DNA from: Pteria penguin
Taxonomy: Eukaryota > Mollusca > Bivalvia > Pterioida > Pteriidae
Direction of reading: 5' to 3'
NCBI GenBank assembly: GCA_035048485.1
Contig: CM068592.1
Location: 38,076,001-38,140,000 of the forward strand
DNA length: 64,000 bases
Shown in pieces: positions 49,897-61,564 of the stretch (within the stretch, counting starts at the first letter, position 1; every line of letters begins with the position of its first letter). The notes below the pieces were generated by a model. That model searched no databases. It worked only from the letters and a program-made list of their open reading frames with translations, and had not been told where the DNA came from. The position numbers were made by a program, and so were the translations under genes.

Positions 49897-52535
49897 ATAC
49901 CAGGGAGGGACAGACTACATATAGTATAAAGTGTCTGTCAGCGCTTACAATCAGCTGTCAGTACCAGGGAGAGATAGACTACATGTAGCATAAAGTGTCT
50001 GTCAACGCTTATAATCAGCTGTCAGTACCAAGGAGAGACGGACTACATGTAGTATAAAGTGTCTGTCTATGCTTATAATCAGCAATCAGTACCAGGAAGT
50101 GACGGACTACATGTAGTATAAAGTGTCTGTCAATGCTTACAATCAGCAATCAGTACCAGGAAGTGACGGACTACATGTAGCATAAAGTGTCTGTCTACAC
50201 TTACAATCAGCAATCAGTACCAGGGAGAGACGGACTACATGTAGCATACAGTGTCTGTCTACGCTTACAATCAGCAATCAGTACCAGGGAGAGACGGACT
50301 ACATGTAGCATAAAGTGTCTGTCTACGCTTACAATCAGCTGTCAGTACCAGGAAGTGACGGACTACATGTAGCATAAAGTGTCTGTCTACACTTACAATC
50401 AGCAATCAGTACAGGGAAGTGACGGACTACATGTAGTATAAAGTGTCTGTCTACGCTTATAATCAGCAATCAGTACAAGGAAGTGACGGACTACATGTAG
50501 CATAAAGTGTCTGTCAACGCTTAAAATCAGCAATCAGTACCAGGGAGAGACGGACTACATGTAGTATAAAGTGTCTGTCTACGCTTATAATCAGCAATCA
50601 GTACAGGGAAGTGACGGACTACATGTAGCATAAAGTGTCTGTCTACGCTTACAATCAGCAATCAGTACCAGGGAGAGACGGACTACATGTAGCATAAAGT
50701 GTCTGTCTACGCTTACAATCAGCTGTCAGTACCAGGAAGTGACGGACTACATGTAGCATAAAGTGTCTGTCTACACTTACAATCAACAATCAGTACCAGG
50801 AAGTGACAGACTACATGTAGTATAAAGTGTCTGTCTACACTTACAATCAATAATCAGTACCAGGAAGTGACAGACTACATGTAGCATAAAGTGTCTGTCT
50901 ACACTTACAATCAGCAATCAGTATCAGGGAGTGACAAACTACATGTAGTATAAAGTGTCTGTCTACGCTTATAATCAGCTGTCAGTACCAGGGAGAGACG
51001 GACTACATGTAGTATAAAGTGTCTGTTTACGCTTATAATCAGCTGTCAGTACCAGGGAGTGACAGACTACATGTAGCATAAAGTGTCTGTCTACGCTTAT
51101 AATCAGCTGTCAGTACCAGGGAGTGACAGACTACATGTAGCATAAAGTGTCTGTCTATGCTTATAATCAGCTGTCAGTACCATGGAGTGACAGGTTACAT
51201 GTAGCATAAAGTGTCTGTCTACACTTACAATCAGCAATCAGTACCAGGGAGTGACGAACTATACATACATATAGTATAAAGTGTCTGTCAGCACTTATAA
51301 TCAGCAATCAGTACCAGGGAGAGATAGACTACATGTACAGTACAGTCCGGGTGGAACTTAATTTGCCCAATGGTCACAGTGGGCATTTTTAGAGTGGGCA
51401 TTAAAAACATACAGGTAAGTGGACAGCTTGATAGCTGAGGTAAATGTCCACTCCTAATGCCCACAGTGAGGCATTCAAAGTTCCACCCGGACTGTACTGT
51501 AGTATAAAATGTCTGTCAATGCTTACAATCAGCTGTCAGTACCAGGGAGAGACAGACTACATATAGCATAAAGTGTCTGTCAGCGCTTATAATCAGCTGT
51601 CAGTACCAGGGAGTGACGAACTACATGTAGTATAAAGCGTCTGTCAATGCTTACAATCAGCAATCAGTACCAGGGAGTGACGGACTACATGTAGCATAAA
51701 GTGTCTGTCTACGCTTACAATCAGCAATCAGTACCAGGAAGTTACGGACTATTTATAGTATAAAGCGTCTGTCTATGCTTACAATTAGCAATCAGTACCA
51801 GGAAGTGACGGACTACATTTAGTATAAAGTGTCTCTCAGCGCTTACAATCAGCTGTCAGTACCAGGGAGTGACAGACTACATGTAGTATAAAGTGTCTGT
51901 CAACGCTTAAAATTAGCAATCAGTACCAGGAACTGACGGACTACATGTAGTATAAAGTGTTTGTCAATGCTTACAATCAGCTGTCAGTACCAGGGAGAGA
52001 TAGACTACATGTAGCATAAAGTGTCTGTCAGCGCTTATAATCAGCTGTCAGTACCAGGGAGAGATAGACTACATGTAGTATAAAGTGTCGGTCAACGCTT
52101 ATAATCAGCTGTCAGTACCAGGGAGAGACGGACTACATGTAGTATAAAGTGTCTGTCAGCGCTTACAATCAGCTGTCAGTACCAGGGAGAGATAGACTAC
52201 ATGTAGCATAAAGTGTCTGTCTACGCTTATAATCAGCAATCAGTACCAGGGAGAGACGGACTACATGTAGTATAAAGTGTCTGTCTACGCTTATAATCAG
52301 CTGTCAGTACCAGGAAGTGATGGACTACATGTAGCATAAAGTGTCTGTCTACACTTACAATCAGCAATCAGTACCAGGGAGTGACGGACTACATGTAGTA
52401 TAAAGTGTCTGTCTACGCTTATAATCAGCAATCAGTACCAGGAAGTGACAGATTATACATACATGTAGTATAAAGCTTCTGTCAATGCTTACAATCAGCA
52501 ATCAGTACCAGGGAGTGACAGACTACATGTAGTAT
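49897..52535. repeat. 64-bp minisatellite, about 41 units
   Basis: Unit 'gtaccagggagagacggact', 'acatgtagcataaagtgtct', 'gtctacgcttacaatcagca', 'atca'. Sub-variants: 'cagctgtca' against 'cagcaatca', and 'gggagaga' against 'ggaagtga'. Each unit carries the palindrome CTACATGTAG. Split by a MITE at 51338-51499. Confidence 0.96.
51338..51499. mobile_element. 162-bp MITE inserted in the 64-bp array
   Basis: 22-bp perfect inverted ends starting CAGTACAGTCCGGGTGG, with further imperfect symmetry ('gggcatt' / 'aatgccc'). TA on both sides (51336-51337, 51500-51501). Removing the element and one TA restores the array sequence acatgTAgtataaa exactly. Confidence 0.9.
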
Positions 52536-54962
52536 ATTATTCAAGTAAAGTTTGAATACATGCTTTACACATTTCCGATCGTATTTTATAAGAAAATCCC
52601 TTTAGAATTGATGCAGAAGAACTTAAACTTGATTTAATGCTAATGATAGACCACGAGTTTTACCACAAGTGTCATGGCAAGACTCCTTGGTTATCTACGT
52701 AGACCAATAGACACGTTACACCAACTTCAAGAATAAGATTACTTGAAGAATACAGTGGACATACACACTAAATTACTACTTTTACATTGATTCCATGTAA
52801 TCACCGCAACTCTCAAAGTTGTACTGGTCACATGACCCAATTTGCATCATATTTGTTGGGGGATAAGTCTCGAGATTTATCATCTTAAGTCTCGGGATTT
52901 ATCATCTTTTTCTACGCAGAATCCGATATTTAGAAATATCATTATTGCAAACTGCAGTCATATACAATTCGAAAAAGGAAAGCATTAACTAATTAGGACT
53001 AATTTACAAAAGTAATCTATTTCAGAATCTAATGTAATTTATATATATCAGGGGCGTAGCCAGAGTGCAAATGATGTGTACGCACCAGACAGGCACAGGG
53101 TTTGGAGCCCCAAGTGGGTTCAGGGTGAAGTCCTGGTGGAAGCCCAGGGGGCGAACCCCAGTAGAAGCTAATGAATTTTAGTGTTTTAAAGAAGGATAAA
53201 GTCATTGTGAACTTCTATCGAAGGAATTACAACAGTACTATAAATCTGGAAAGGAAAACGACCACCTCTCTCTCTCTCTCTCTTTCATGAGACACTACAT
53301 TTTTGACAAAATGATGTGTACGCACGTGCATATTTGGCGTAATGGTAGCTACTCCACTGTATATATATATATATATATATATAAATTTTCAACTAATTTG
53401 CGTTTCATCAAAAGGCATAACTCTACGATTAGCGTAGATTTAGTCGAATCTCTACGTCAACCTCCTACCTCTACTAAGTGTTGGCGTAAATCAGTGTAAT
53501 GACTTCTAGCCTTCTTTAATGTTTCCGTGTAGTAAATAGTAGAATATACTATCCACATTTAACCAGAAACATAGTTTGCCTTACATAAATTTGCTAATTT
53601 CATTAAGGACTTGAGGAGGGTGGTAGTCGTCTTTAATATTAATACATTATTATACTAGATTGACAGAAAGGGGAGGGAGGATTCTCTTTTTCTATTTCGT
53701 CGCAAAACGTGATCCGCCTGACTTTATAGATCTATGTAGACACATGTACATGTTTATCAGTTAATCTCTTTCATTTGATGACGTAATTTCAAGTATTGCA
53801 TACGATTCCATGACATCACTACTGCAGTATATGTTTACAAGCGCATCGTGTGTATCATCTAGATAAAAAATGGAAGCGTGTGTTGCAAAATAAATGTATT
53901 TACATCTGTAAGAAGTAAACTAGGACTGATGAAAAGTAATATTTCAATATATTTCATGCATGCATTTGTACTGCGTAAAGTTAGTTGACTCGCTTGTCGG
54001 ATCAATACGTACGTACACACTTACACCGGTTGATGAAACACACATTTTGTTGAACTAAGAATGTACGTAAGTAGACTTACGCCATTGGTGTAAGATTTAG
54101 TTAGTCGAAAATTTACACATGTTGATGAAACGGGCTCCTGGTGTTAACAGCCACAGGCAGAGGAAACTCTTGACAAATCTCTTTATGGTTATATGGCAAG
54201 GCTAACTTATAGGTCTATTACATACAATAGATAGAAATTACCAAATATAAACACGATGAAATCTACCTATTTTATCTGTAATCAATAACTTGAAAAGCAA
54301 AATACGAATGGACTCATTTCAGCTTTACTAGTTCAACTCTGGATACGAGCATGACTTCCTGTTCGTATAGTTGCATAAACCCATAACGTAGAATAATTTT
54401 CCGCGTAATGAAACGAAAGTGAACTTGTACAAGTAAATGGGGATTAAAATCGATATTCTAATGCATCTTGAAAAACTTTGTTTAATTCGGCGAAAATAAA
54501 GCTGAAGCAGAAGTTTTAATAGTAACCTGTCGCGAAGGTCACATGCATCGCGAAATAAAAGATCTGTATACCAAGGACTTAAAAACAAGTTTATAAGTCC
54601 TTGTGTATACGAAACTCGACTCTCGACTAAGGACTTATAGGCCCTACTTGTTTATAAGTCCTTGTCTCGACTGAGAACTTCAAGCAGATATAGACTATGT
54701 CTCTGACACAAAAGGTTGCCTTCAAGTCCTTGATGAGTTATAGGATAGGCTACTCGATATTCGACTTTCTATAACTAGATCTAAACTGACAACATTACGC
54801 AGCATATAAAAATGTGAGCGTTATAAGAAGTGATAAATAAACATGCATCATGTACATGTGAATAAAAAAGTTGTTAGTTTTTCCGGAATATTTGTGTTTT
54901 AACGTTTATAATCAATCTAATTCTGATACATGCACTTGAAATGGACATTGTCATAGCATGTT
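52536..54962. other. Intergenic; dispersed repeat fragments
   Basis: Includes 'ggggcgtagccagagtgc' (53050-53165), a common invertebrate dispersed repeat by memory. Also (TC)n at 53266-53284, (TA)n at 53359-53382, and a 'tttataagtccttgt' duplication near 54590-54665. No gene recognised. Confidence 0.5.
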
Positions 54963-55150
54963 CATGCGCGGATCCAGAAATTTTTGTCAGAGGGAGTCCA
55001 ACCAAAAAAGGTAAATTTTTCTCTTAGAACAGGGGGGGGGGGGTCCAACCCCAAAAATGCCCAAATATTACCTTTTTTGGTAAAATTTTCGGATTCCAGG
55101 GGGGGGGGTGTCCAGACCCCCCTAACCCCCCCTCTGTATCCGCGCATGAT
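54963..55150. repeat. G/C-run foldback repeat
   Basis: Inverted ends 'catgcgcggatccag' and 'ctgtatccgcgcatg' enclose several G and C runs, such as 'aggggggggggtcc' and 'gaccccccta'. Same type as 1371-1513. Confidence 0.7.
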
Positions 55151-55341
55151 GTTGAAGTTTTGAAGGAATATTGAAATCAGTTTTATAAATGATGTTGCAA
55201 ATTATATACAGTTTATGTTAACACAAATTGGCGAGCAAGCCGGCGAGCTAAGCGGCGAGCAAAGCGCACCTGAAAATGAGAGAATGTTCTAGAAATATTA
55301 CTAAATATATTTAGACATATAAAATACATACTTTAAAAATT

Positions 55342-55545
55342 TTAAATGGAAGAATCATAGGACACTGTATAGCCTCTGGATCCGCCAATGACGTTAATCA
55401 TCTGTGAAAGAGGGGAGTTATTGAGAGTTGCTTTTCTTAGCTCTGACAATTCGTTACATGTACCTGGTGCATGGCATTCGTGGCGTTTGCGGCCGCTTAA
55501 GGTCCATGCTTCTTCCAAGCACCCTTTGTCACCTCCGTTTTCCAT
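55342..55545 (-). CDS. Possible coding exon, unidentified
   Basis: A 67-codon frame starting MENGGDKGCLEEAWTLSGRK with a balanced composition (HECHAPGTCNELSELRKATL) unlike the AT-rich noise frames around it. A splice site could lie near 55402 ('tttcacag'). No family recognised, no partner exon found. It could be a first exon of an unseen gene or chance; the 3' end 'ggcggatcc' resembles repeat ends. Confidence 0.2.
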   Translation of the reverse strand: MENGGDKGCLEEAWTLSGRKRHECHAPGTCNELSELRKATLNNSPLSQMINVIGGSRGYTVSYDSSI

Positions 55546-58499
55546 GAATTTATCATAGTGTCATTTTGAGTTTTCCGACAAAGATTTAGCGAATTGTCGA
55601 CACATGTTGTAAGTTGTAGAAACATTTCGAAACAGTGATATAATTGTATCTTTTGAGAAATATTTGAGTGGAAAATTCCAAACTGAAGAAATTATATCAA
55701 AGAAGACTTATTTTCACTGGACAAAAATAAGAGTCTGATGGATTTTGAAAATAACGAATTTTATTTTTAACAAACAATCTTGAAATACCAGAAAATAAAA
55801 TTTAACTTGATTGTAAACAATGGAGAGAATGACATTTGTCTTAATTCAAATATTATCAGAGTATCAAATTGGCACTACGATAAATCTAGAGAATTAAAAT
55901 ACTTCCAAAATCTTGAAAAGTACTTGAAGAAATTTATGTCTCTGGATAAATCCATGGATTTTGTAATAACCCCGGAATATCGATGTGAATTGAAAATTAT
56001 CACTCAATATGATTTTATATCCTCTGACACAGGACCTCTGTGTTACTGTATCATCTAAGACAGGTGGGGAGACAAAAATGATAAATCATCAAAGAGGTGC
56101 ATGCATTTATCATAGCAAAAGCAAAGTATAGCAGAAACAGTGAAAAAATCTTGCTGTCAACAAGTTTATTGTATGTAGAGAAATCGATCGTGTCAAATTT
56201 CAACTGCTCATTCTGTTTTGTCTGCTGCTCTTGTCAGCAACTTACATTTGATTATATACATATATATTATGCGTACAATTCCAACAACATAACTATACTG
56301 TATTCTATTTGTCTTCGGCCGTCGAGACAGTTTCGAGATGATAATGTTGCTTTTGGCCTAGTTCTTTTATTGATATATAGGCAATATTTGATAACAGTGC
56401 AAGCGTTTTTTAAATGAATTATTATCAAGAGAAATAACCCGCCTGTGCATAGTGCCGGCGAAAATTGTAATTGTTGGTAGGATTTTTGTTTTACAGAAAG
56501 TGATATATTGAATTAATACATGTATAAGAGGAGTATCGCTAGAATCGCTTAAACTAGAAAATGTCATAAAACAATTGGGTCCATAAGGCTGGCAACCCCC
56601 CCCCCCCCCAAAAAAAAATCCACCACCACCAAACAAACAAACAAAACAGAACCCCCTAAAAACAAAACCAAAAACAAAAACAAAAACCAAAAACAAAAAC
56701 ACGTACACAATAATTGTTCGAAGTAAATATAATGACATTCTGCAAATGGTATAATATGTCCACATCAAGTACATTTGAGAGATGTTGACATTATTGTGTG
56801 TCGTTTGTAGGTTTGATGAAATTACGGCTTGCACTTATACAAACACCCCCACTCCCCCAAATCCCTGGCATCTGGTTACATATTATATCTTCTGGAATCA
56901 ATGAATGCTCACCGTGTATATTGTCGCTAAATCACAGGGACATTACACAAGATGATTTCGCATTTTAGAAATTCAACCACTCTCATTAACATGCTATCAT
57001 CATGAAGGCAGTGGGACAAGACAATACCCAATATTGGTGATATACAATATTGGTGATATAACCATGTGCAATATTGCCGACGAACTTCGAAAAAATGTCC
57101 AAAATAATCGATACTGTATCGCGCTATATAACAGCATCACTCCTATATTGTCTCAGTTTTGTCAACAAACATCCCAAATTCCCAATATCATCACATGATG
57201 CAGTCATAGGAAACACAAATAACAGTTTCCTGTTTTAATTTTGATTTTAAATCTGTCATTTGGAAGGAGCAATTTCCACTATTGATACCACATAGTCGTG
57301 GATCTGGCAATTGTTTTGTCAATTATGCCAACTTTTTGCATCTTTTACGGCAAATTTGGACCAATTTACTTTTAATATCTACCTGTATATCTCGTAATTT
57401 GCTCTACTCCCTTTTGTGTCTGCTATTGAAAGAGCTAATATACCCAGGTAACGGCGTATTTTCTTGCGCTGTTGTTTCATATCATAGCAATCAGAAGCGC
57501 CATAACAATGTTTGTGAGCATTTTGTATGTCTTCGTGTATATTGATTGAATACTTTCTCTTTCTTCTTGATGTGGTTAAAATTCTAGTAGAACAATTATT
57601 GTATTTCATGGGAAATTACATGTTCACGTAAAAGAAATATTGATGAATTGATGAGCAGATGCTAATCAAGAGATTTCTTTGTGATGAACTGTTCTCCAGT
57701 CGCAAGTGTATGCTGAACGTAAAACACAAATTGGAAAGAAAACTTGGGAAAAAAGCCTCTATTGTTATGATAAAGATGTAAGACACTGGATTCAAAGTCG
57801 ATTCCATATTCCGCTTCTGACAAAGAAATGGGAATTGGAAGGAACTGATAGTGGTTCCTAGTTTATAAAGAGAACTTGAAAACTTAAGTAGTGAACAGGG
57901 CACCACTTGCGTTGACGACCATTATTACCTCTTAAGATTAACCACAATCACAGGTTAAGTAACAAAATCGTGCACTCTATCATCTAGTCCTGTGTATTGG
58001 TTATGATTTATGGCGATATGATACTTTGCTGTTTTATTGGTTTCTGTCTATATTTTGCTGTTTTATTGGTTTCTGTCTAAAGTATTACCACGGCTAGACC
58101 GTTTAGATAGATCCCAGTAAATCATGAAGTCAAAACATGACAAAAGAAAATAATATCGCATAAAACATGTTGAACAAATAGTGTTTGCTTGGGTTTGCCT
58201 TTGCTGATACTCGCTTCACGTTCGTTTTAGAAAATATAGGTTTGTTGTATAGTTTCTAGAGATATTTTTATTTCTATTAAAGCAGCACTAACTGTGTGAT
58301 AAGCATGATTTATATGTACCTAGAAGCGAACACTCCTATGAAGCATTGTCTTTAACCGTGTGACAGTGATGACCAATGTAAAGGTTTGGCAGACAAACAG
58401 GCCAAATCTATTACACTCCAAAATTGAAATGTCCATTCCAAGGATGACCAACAGGGCAAGCAACGTTATTTTCTCTTATATTAAATCCATTGGAATTGC
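55546..58499. other. Intergenic, no gene seen
   Basis: AT-rich; poly-C/poly-A tract near 56597-56620 followed by 'aaaacaaaaacc' low-complexity sequence to 56700. The plus-strand frame 55780-56058 (92 codons) lacks recognisable motifs. Confidence 0.5.
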
Positions 58500-59120
58500 A
58501 AAAGAAAAAAGAGGAGTTACCGGCTCAGTTATGTGGCAGAAGTCACCATGGAGCTATACAATACATGAATATAAATAATATAATAGAACATTTAACACAT
58601 TACAAAAATGTTTGATTGTAGTGCAATTACGATACCGACTTAGGACGGTCATTTAATTTGACAAAAGCCAAACAAATGGTGTGGTTAACCGGTTTACGGG
58701 CCCACCTTCCCACTCACCGTAACAGCAGAACAATCAAAAGACGTACATTTAAAAATTTATAAAATAATCCTCCATGTAAAGAACAAGGGTCAACAGGTGT
58801 CGCATATTGAGAGGTCATAAAAATATAAACACGTAAGGTATTGTAAAAAACATTATGGTATAAAAATATATGTGACATCAACATGATAAACCGTGCTCTG
58901 CCAGTCTGAAAGCGAGCTAAGACCCTAGATCTGTAGGAGTCCCGACTAACAGTCAGAGGGGACGAGGTTCAGGACCATGTCTCCTCTGATAGAGGTTTGG
59001 ACAAGGCCCGTCATATAGTCCCCATCGCCCTGTTAGTCAGCGTGCAACGTTCAAGTAAAAGTCTGCATAAGGCTGTAGAGGGGCCAAATACAAGACCTAT
59101 AGTCTTTTTGATGATCTCAA
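58500..59120 (-). pseudogene. Second copy of the 17.6-kb retroelement 3' end
   Basis: Nearly identical to 17596-18210 over about 620 bp, differing by scattered substitutions. It contains only the last ~40 codons of the RT frame (GLVFGPSTALCRLLLERCTL) and the 3' untranslated part, then stops at 'gatgatctcaa'. A more severely 5'-truncated insertion, supporting a LINE-like mode of spread. Confidence 0.8.
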
Positions 59121-60330
59121 AGAACAAATGCTTTTCAAAACAACTGATGATCCTTGATTTCGGCAATATCCTGAAATATTCTGAAAAGTAAAAGAAAATT
59201 CAAAAAGTTTGATACAGATGGGAAGATATACAGATCTACATGTAACATAACACAGATATATATCTAACCGTTTAAAGGTTATAGCCAATGTCAAAGTTTG
59301 CAGACAGACATACTAACAGACGATGATATAAAGAGACAGACAAAGACAATGGAAAACAAACTGGGCATACCAACATGGAAAGTGACGATTACTCAGAAAT
59401 AACTAAAATTGACCTTTTTTTGTATTTTGTTTTTAGATTATTTAATAAAAAGTTTATGCTTGTAGGGATAAACTTGTTTGTAATGACAATGTTATAAAAT
59501 CCTAAAGAATGAAAAAAAAAAATGGTCTAAATCTTTAAAAGTGCTCTTCTCACGACAGATACTTGTATATCCTCATCAATCTCAATACATCATATATCAA
59601 TGTGGGCATACGCTCTTGAATAATTATTTAACATAAAAGAACAGTTTGAATCTATTACCGACAAAATTTCAAATTATGTCTCAAAAATGTCATAAGATCA
59701 AAGAAAATAACGAAGGGTAATGCACCACACTAAAAAGAGGGTTATTGGGTCAGATTATAAAAACTTCCTTTCTGATTAAAAGATGTGATGAAAAAGAAAA
59801 AGGTATCAGTGTTTTTTAAAAAAATGGAAGTCATGTAACATTTGCGTTGCCTTAGAGGCAGTTGGGTTAACACAGACAAAAATTTTGTTCTGGGTCTAAC
59901 GTCTAATTTATGTTTATTAACCGATTACATGTCATGCAGTTCTAAGTTTGTGTACCACTCATATATATATAGTCACCTGTTACTAGTATCCCTTCCTGCC
60001 TCCTACAGAGTGACTAGACAACATGGTTTGTGTGATTTATACTCTCATATGTCATAATCAATCGTCAAGATTTAGTATTTTGTTTTATATCCGTTTAATG
60101 CAAAATAGAATGAAATAATACCGAGTTAAACTTGGTACGAGTTGTCTCGACATTGATATATAATGGCGTACTTTTTCAATCTTCACAGCCAGCATCAAAC
60201 AGGACAATGTATGTACTGAAGTAAAAAAGGAAGAAGTACCGAAGGGTAAACCATATCTCATAGTCCATGGAATAAAGGGGACAATATCGTGTTTAGTGTC
60301 ATATTCAGACAAATGCGAACCCCAATATAA
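59121..60330. other. Intergenic, no gene seen
   Basis: AT-rich, no tandem or inverted structure noted; short frames only. Confidence 0.5.
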
Positions 60331-60790
60331 TCGAGGTGAGACCAGGTGCCCGGGAGAAGTAAGTGTCCCCTGGTTGCATGCAACACCCGTCGCAAAAGTT
60401 CTACAAAATCATATTACTCATTTCATTAGGTAATTGCGCTGTCCCGTATGGTGACACACTGTCGGTGTTTTAGAGTAGGTGGATCATAAGGTAGTTCGAT
60501 TTCATTTCATTTCTACATGATTTGGTATATTTTCGTATATTCTAGTTTACGAAAAGCTGATTAGTATTGTAAACATTATAACTATTGTATAGTGCATTAT
60601 GAATGTACAAATTTTTATCATCCATTTAATGGAATAGTATCAGAGTCAATTACCTACTTTGACTTCTCCATATATAAATAAATATGGAATTTACACGATT
60701 CGACTCTTTCTACTCGGTATATGTGACGGGTGTTGCTAGCAAGCAGTAGATGCTCACTCTCCCCGGGCACATGATCTCACTCCATCACAG
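60331..60790. mobile_element. Inverted-repeat pair, possible MITE
   Basis: About 60-bp imperfect inverted arms at 60331-60398 and 60722-60790, sharing 'gtgcccggg' and 'gcaacacccgtc'. About 320 bp of AT-rich sequence separates them. Borders and target duplication not resolved. Confidence 0.5.
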
Positions 60791-61397
60791 ATGTTCACAT
60801 ATGCTCTTCAAGTAGACATATTTTGTTATTTTCCACTTGTTTTTCATTTTCACTGATTTTGTATATCCTCTGGTTTCATGATTTTTATACTTGTGGTTTG
60901 GATTTATCCATCATCTTTACATTCAAAAACTTGTATCTGAATAGAAAGAATAATGTTTAATCTCAATGAATAAAATTTGAGAATCCGATATGTAATACAA
61001 TTGACCATCTTCACATTTTACATGTTGTAATCGGCCCAAGCCCCAACATGTTACTTTTTGCCAGGGTTTTCATTTTGACGTGAAAGACTAGATAGTAATG
61101 TCACAATTTAAGCAATTACGTCACAATAAAACTCCCGGCAAATAATTGCATGTCGGGTCATGGGCCGCTTATATCATGTAAAATATGAAGATCGTCTATT
61201 TCGCAGAATTATATATTTTCTTTTAAGTCGTTCATTGACCTTCATTTCATACCTTGTATCCTGTAAAAAGACCATTGCGTGGCGTTTTGTTTTCGCAAGA
61301 AACCAATTTTTGCGAGACCGAAGAAATTGGACTGAAGCTCACAGATAAACTGGGGTTTATCGAATATACATTGTCATGGAATAATTAATATATAACT

Positions 61398-61564
61398 GAT
61401 TACTCTTTATGAAGTTAATATGTCAGATTGATGAAACTTGACCTGGCACTCTCGGTGGTATGACCTGACCGAAGCCTACGACCTCGGTCCTCGACCTCTA
61501 GAGTCTAGAGTGCCAGGTCAAGGGTAATCAATTTGACATACTGACCTCACAAAGAGTAATTGAT
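61398..61564. mobile_element. 167-bp foldback element
   Basis: Imperfect inverted arms of about 55 bp, sharing 'attactcttt', 'atatgtca' and 'cttgacctggcactct', around a centre with 'cctcggtcctcgacctc'. No coding capacity. Confidence 0.65.

Noticed and set aside
55780..56058. 92-codon plus-strand frame
   Set aside because: AT-rich composition (many I, K, N), no motif, no neighbouring splice pattern; cannot be supported as a gene.
56367..56834. 155-codon minus-strand frame with phenylalanine/valine/glycine runs
   Set aside because: Translation of poly-C and 'aaaacaaaaacc' low-complexity sequence.
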